Source of the DNA: Bacteroidetes bacterium GWA2_30_7
Lineage (GTDB): Bacteria; Bacteroidota; Bacteroidia; Bacteroidales; GWF2-33-38
Direction: 5' to 3'
DNA length: 7,737 nt
NCBI GenBank assembly: GCA_001768155.1
Contig: MENC01000267.1
Span: 29,303-37,039 of the forward strand
How positions within the stretch are numbered: the stretch's first letter is position 1; every line of letters begins with the position of its first letter. A program made the translations under genes and the position numbers. The notes beneath the pieces are model-generated. The model was given only the letters and a program-made list of their open reading frames with translations, ran no database searches and was not told where the DNA came from. Below, one piece after another: positions 7,135-7,737 of the stretch.

Positions 7135-7737
7135 TCATTCAAATCTTATATCATCAAGAATTAATACCCCTTCTATCCCACGTGGTAAAAAATCAAATGT
7201 GATTCTTGATATTTTTTCAAATGATGGAGTAAGGTCCCCACCTTTTGCATTTCCGTCATAATCAAATTTCCATTGAGTACGTTCATCACGATAAAATTTC
7301 AAATCAAGTCTGTAATCTTTAAGTTTGTCTGATTTCGGTATTTCTATATCTTGTGTTTCAAAATCATCTTTAATAATACCTTCTCTATGTGTAATAGCCC
7401 AAATTTCGCCATCATTATCAAATATCCGAATCTTCAGACCAACAGAATTATAAGAAGCACCTATAGGAATATATTTCGCTTTAAAAACCAAATAGGAAGC
7501 ATTCTCTGCATTAGCGGGCACTGAACCTTTACAACGAAATGTAATATTGGCTCCATAACCTTGCGAATCGAATGTTATCTTGAGTGCATATTTCCCACTG
7601 CTACTATCTTCTTGTTGTATTAGTTGAGTTGAAATAGATGCTGGTCGAGTAGCTCTATGAAATGGAAAAGCGGCTGGATCAGTATAGAGTTTATCTACTA
7701 AATCTTCCTTAATATCATCAAAATCCTGAAATAATCC
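7135..7737 (-). CDS. C-terminal part of a jelly-roll, carbohydrate-binding-like protein, cut by the window edge
   Basis: The frame is open from the stop at 7135 to the last base, giving 200 residues of a longer protein whose N-terminus is beyond the window. The GTG at 7521 is internal: coding sequence continues upstream of it with a sensible composition (for example GKYALKITFDSQGYGANITF). The visible part alternates short beta-strand-like stretches: ALKITFD, SYLVFKAKY, VGLKIRIFD, ITRITFDF-like ISRITFDFLP, and a final GVLILDDIRFE. Ending on a strand with LDDIRF is characteristic of galactose-binding-type jelly-roll domains and of carbohydrate-binding modules appended to secreted glycoside hydrolases or surface proteins. 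No catalytic motif is seen. The function is therefore only 'probable binding domain', with glycan binding an inference. The S41 peptidase in this window ends its own N-terminal domain with a similar WLDDLNI strand. Confidence 0.65.
   Translation of the reverse strand, partial: GLFQDFDDIKEDLVDKLYTDPAAFPFHRATRPASISTQLIQQEDSSSGKYALKITFDSQGYGANITFRCKGSVPANAENASYLVFKAKYIPIGASYNSVGLKIRIFDNDGEIWAITHREGIIKDDFETQDIEIPKSDKLKDYRLDLKFYRDERTQWKFDYDGNAKGGDLTPSFEKISRITFDFLPRGIEGVLILDDIRFE

Noticed and set aside
7076..7261. Plus-strand frame of 61 codons
   Set aside because: It is largely antisense to the jelly-roll coding frame and has no domain or promoter.

Overview
The window looks like chromosomal DNA from a member of the Bacteroidota. 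The GroEL fragment has strongly Bacteroidales-like stretches. The intergenic DNA is very AT-rich and has no clear Shine-Dalgarno sites. Two matches to the Bacteroidota -7 promoter box (TAnnTTTG) lie in front of minus-strand genes, and two proteins carry signal peptides ending in a -Q residue typical of the phylum. No RNA gene, CRISPR array or insertion sequence was found.

Layout: positions 2-1462 (+) hold the 3' nine-tenths of groEL, cut by the left edge and ending in a GGM-repeat tail. A strong bidirectional terminator at 1483-1512 separates it from everything to its right, where all genes lie on the minus strand. In transcription order (right to left) these are: the C-terminal 200 residues of a jelly-roll, carbohydrate-binding-like protein running off the right edge (7737-7135); a standalone Mrr-like restriction endonuclease with an unrecognised N-terminal half (6831-5866); a secreted HExxH zinc metalloprotease with a degenerate helix-hairpin-helix at its C-terminus (5578-4037); and a secreted S41-family peptidase with an N-terminal jelly-roll domain and a tricorn-type His/Ser arrangement (3788-1569).

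The minus-strand genes are separated by gaps of about 250-300 bp, so they look like independent transcription units rather than an operon. The gap between the two proteases holds a REP-like pair of palindromes. The two gaps around the Mrr-like gene share short repeats and look unlike the rest of the window, which suggests that this gene sits in a mobile, cassette-like segment of about 1.3 kb. The proteases and the jelly-roll protein probably act outside the cytoplasm, GroEL inside it, and the Mrr-like enzyme would act on foreign or modified DNA. No multi-gene system can be demonstrated. The most unusual items are the nuclease with its flanks and the metalloprotease/HhH combination.
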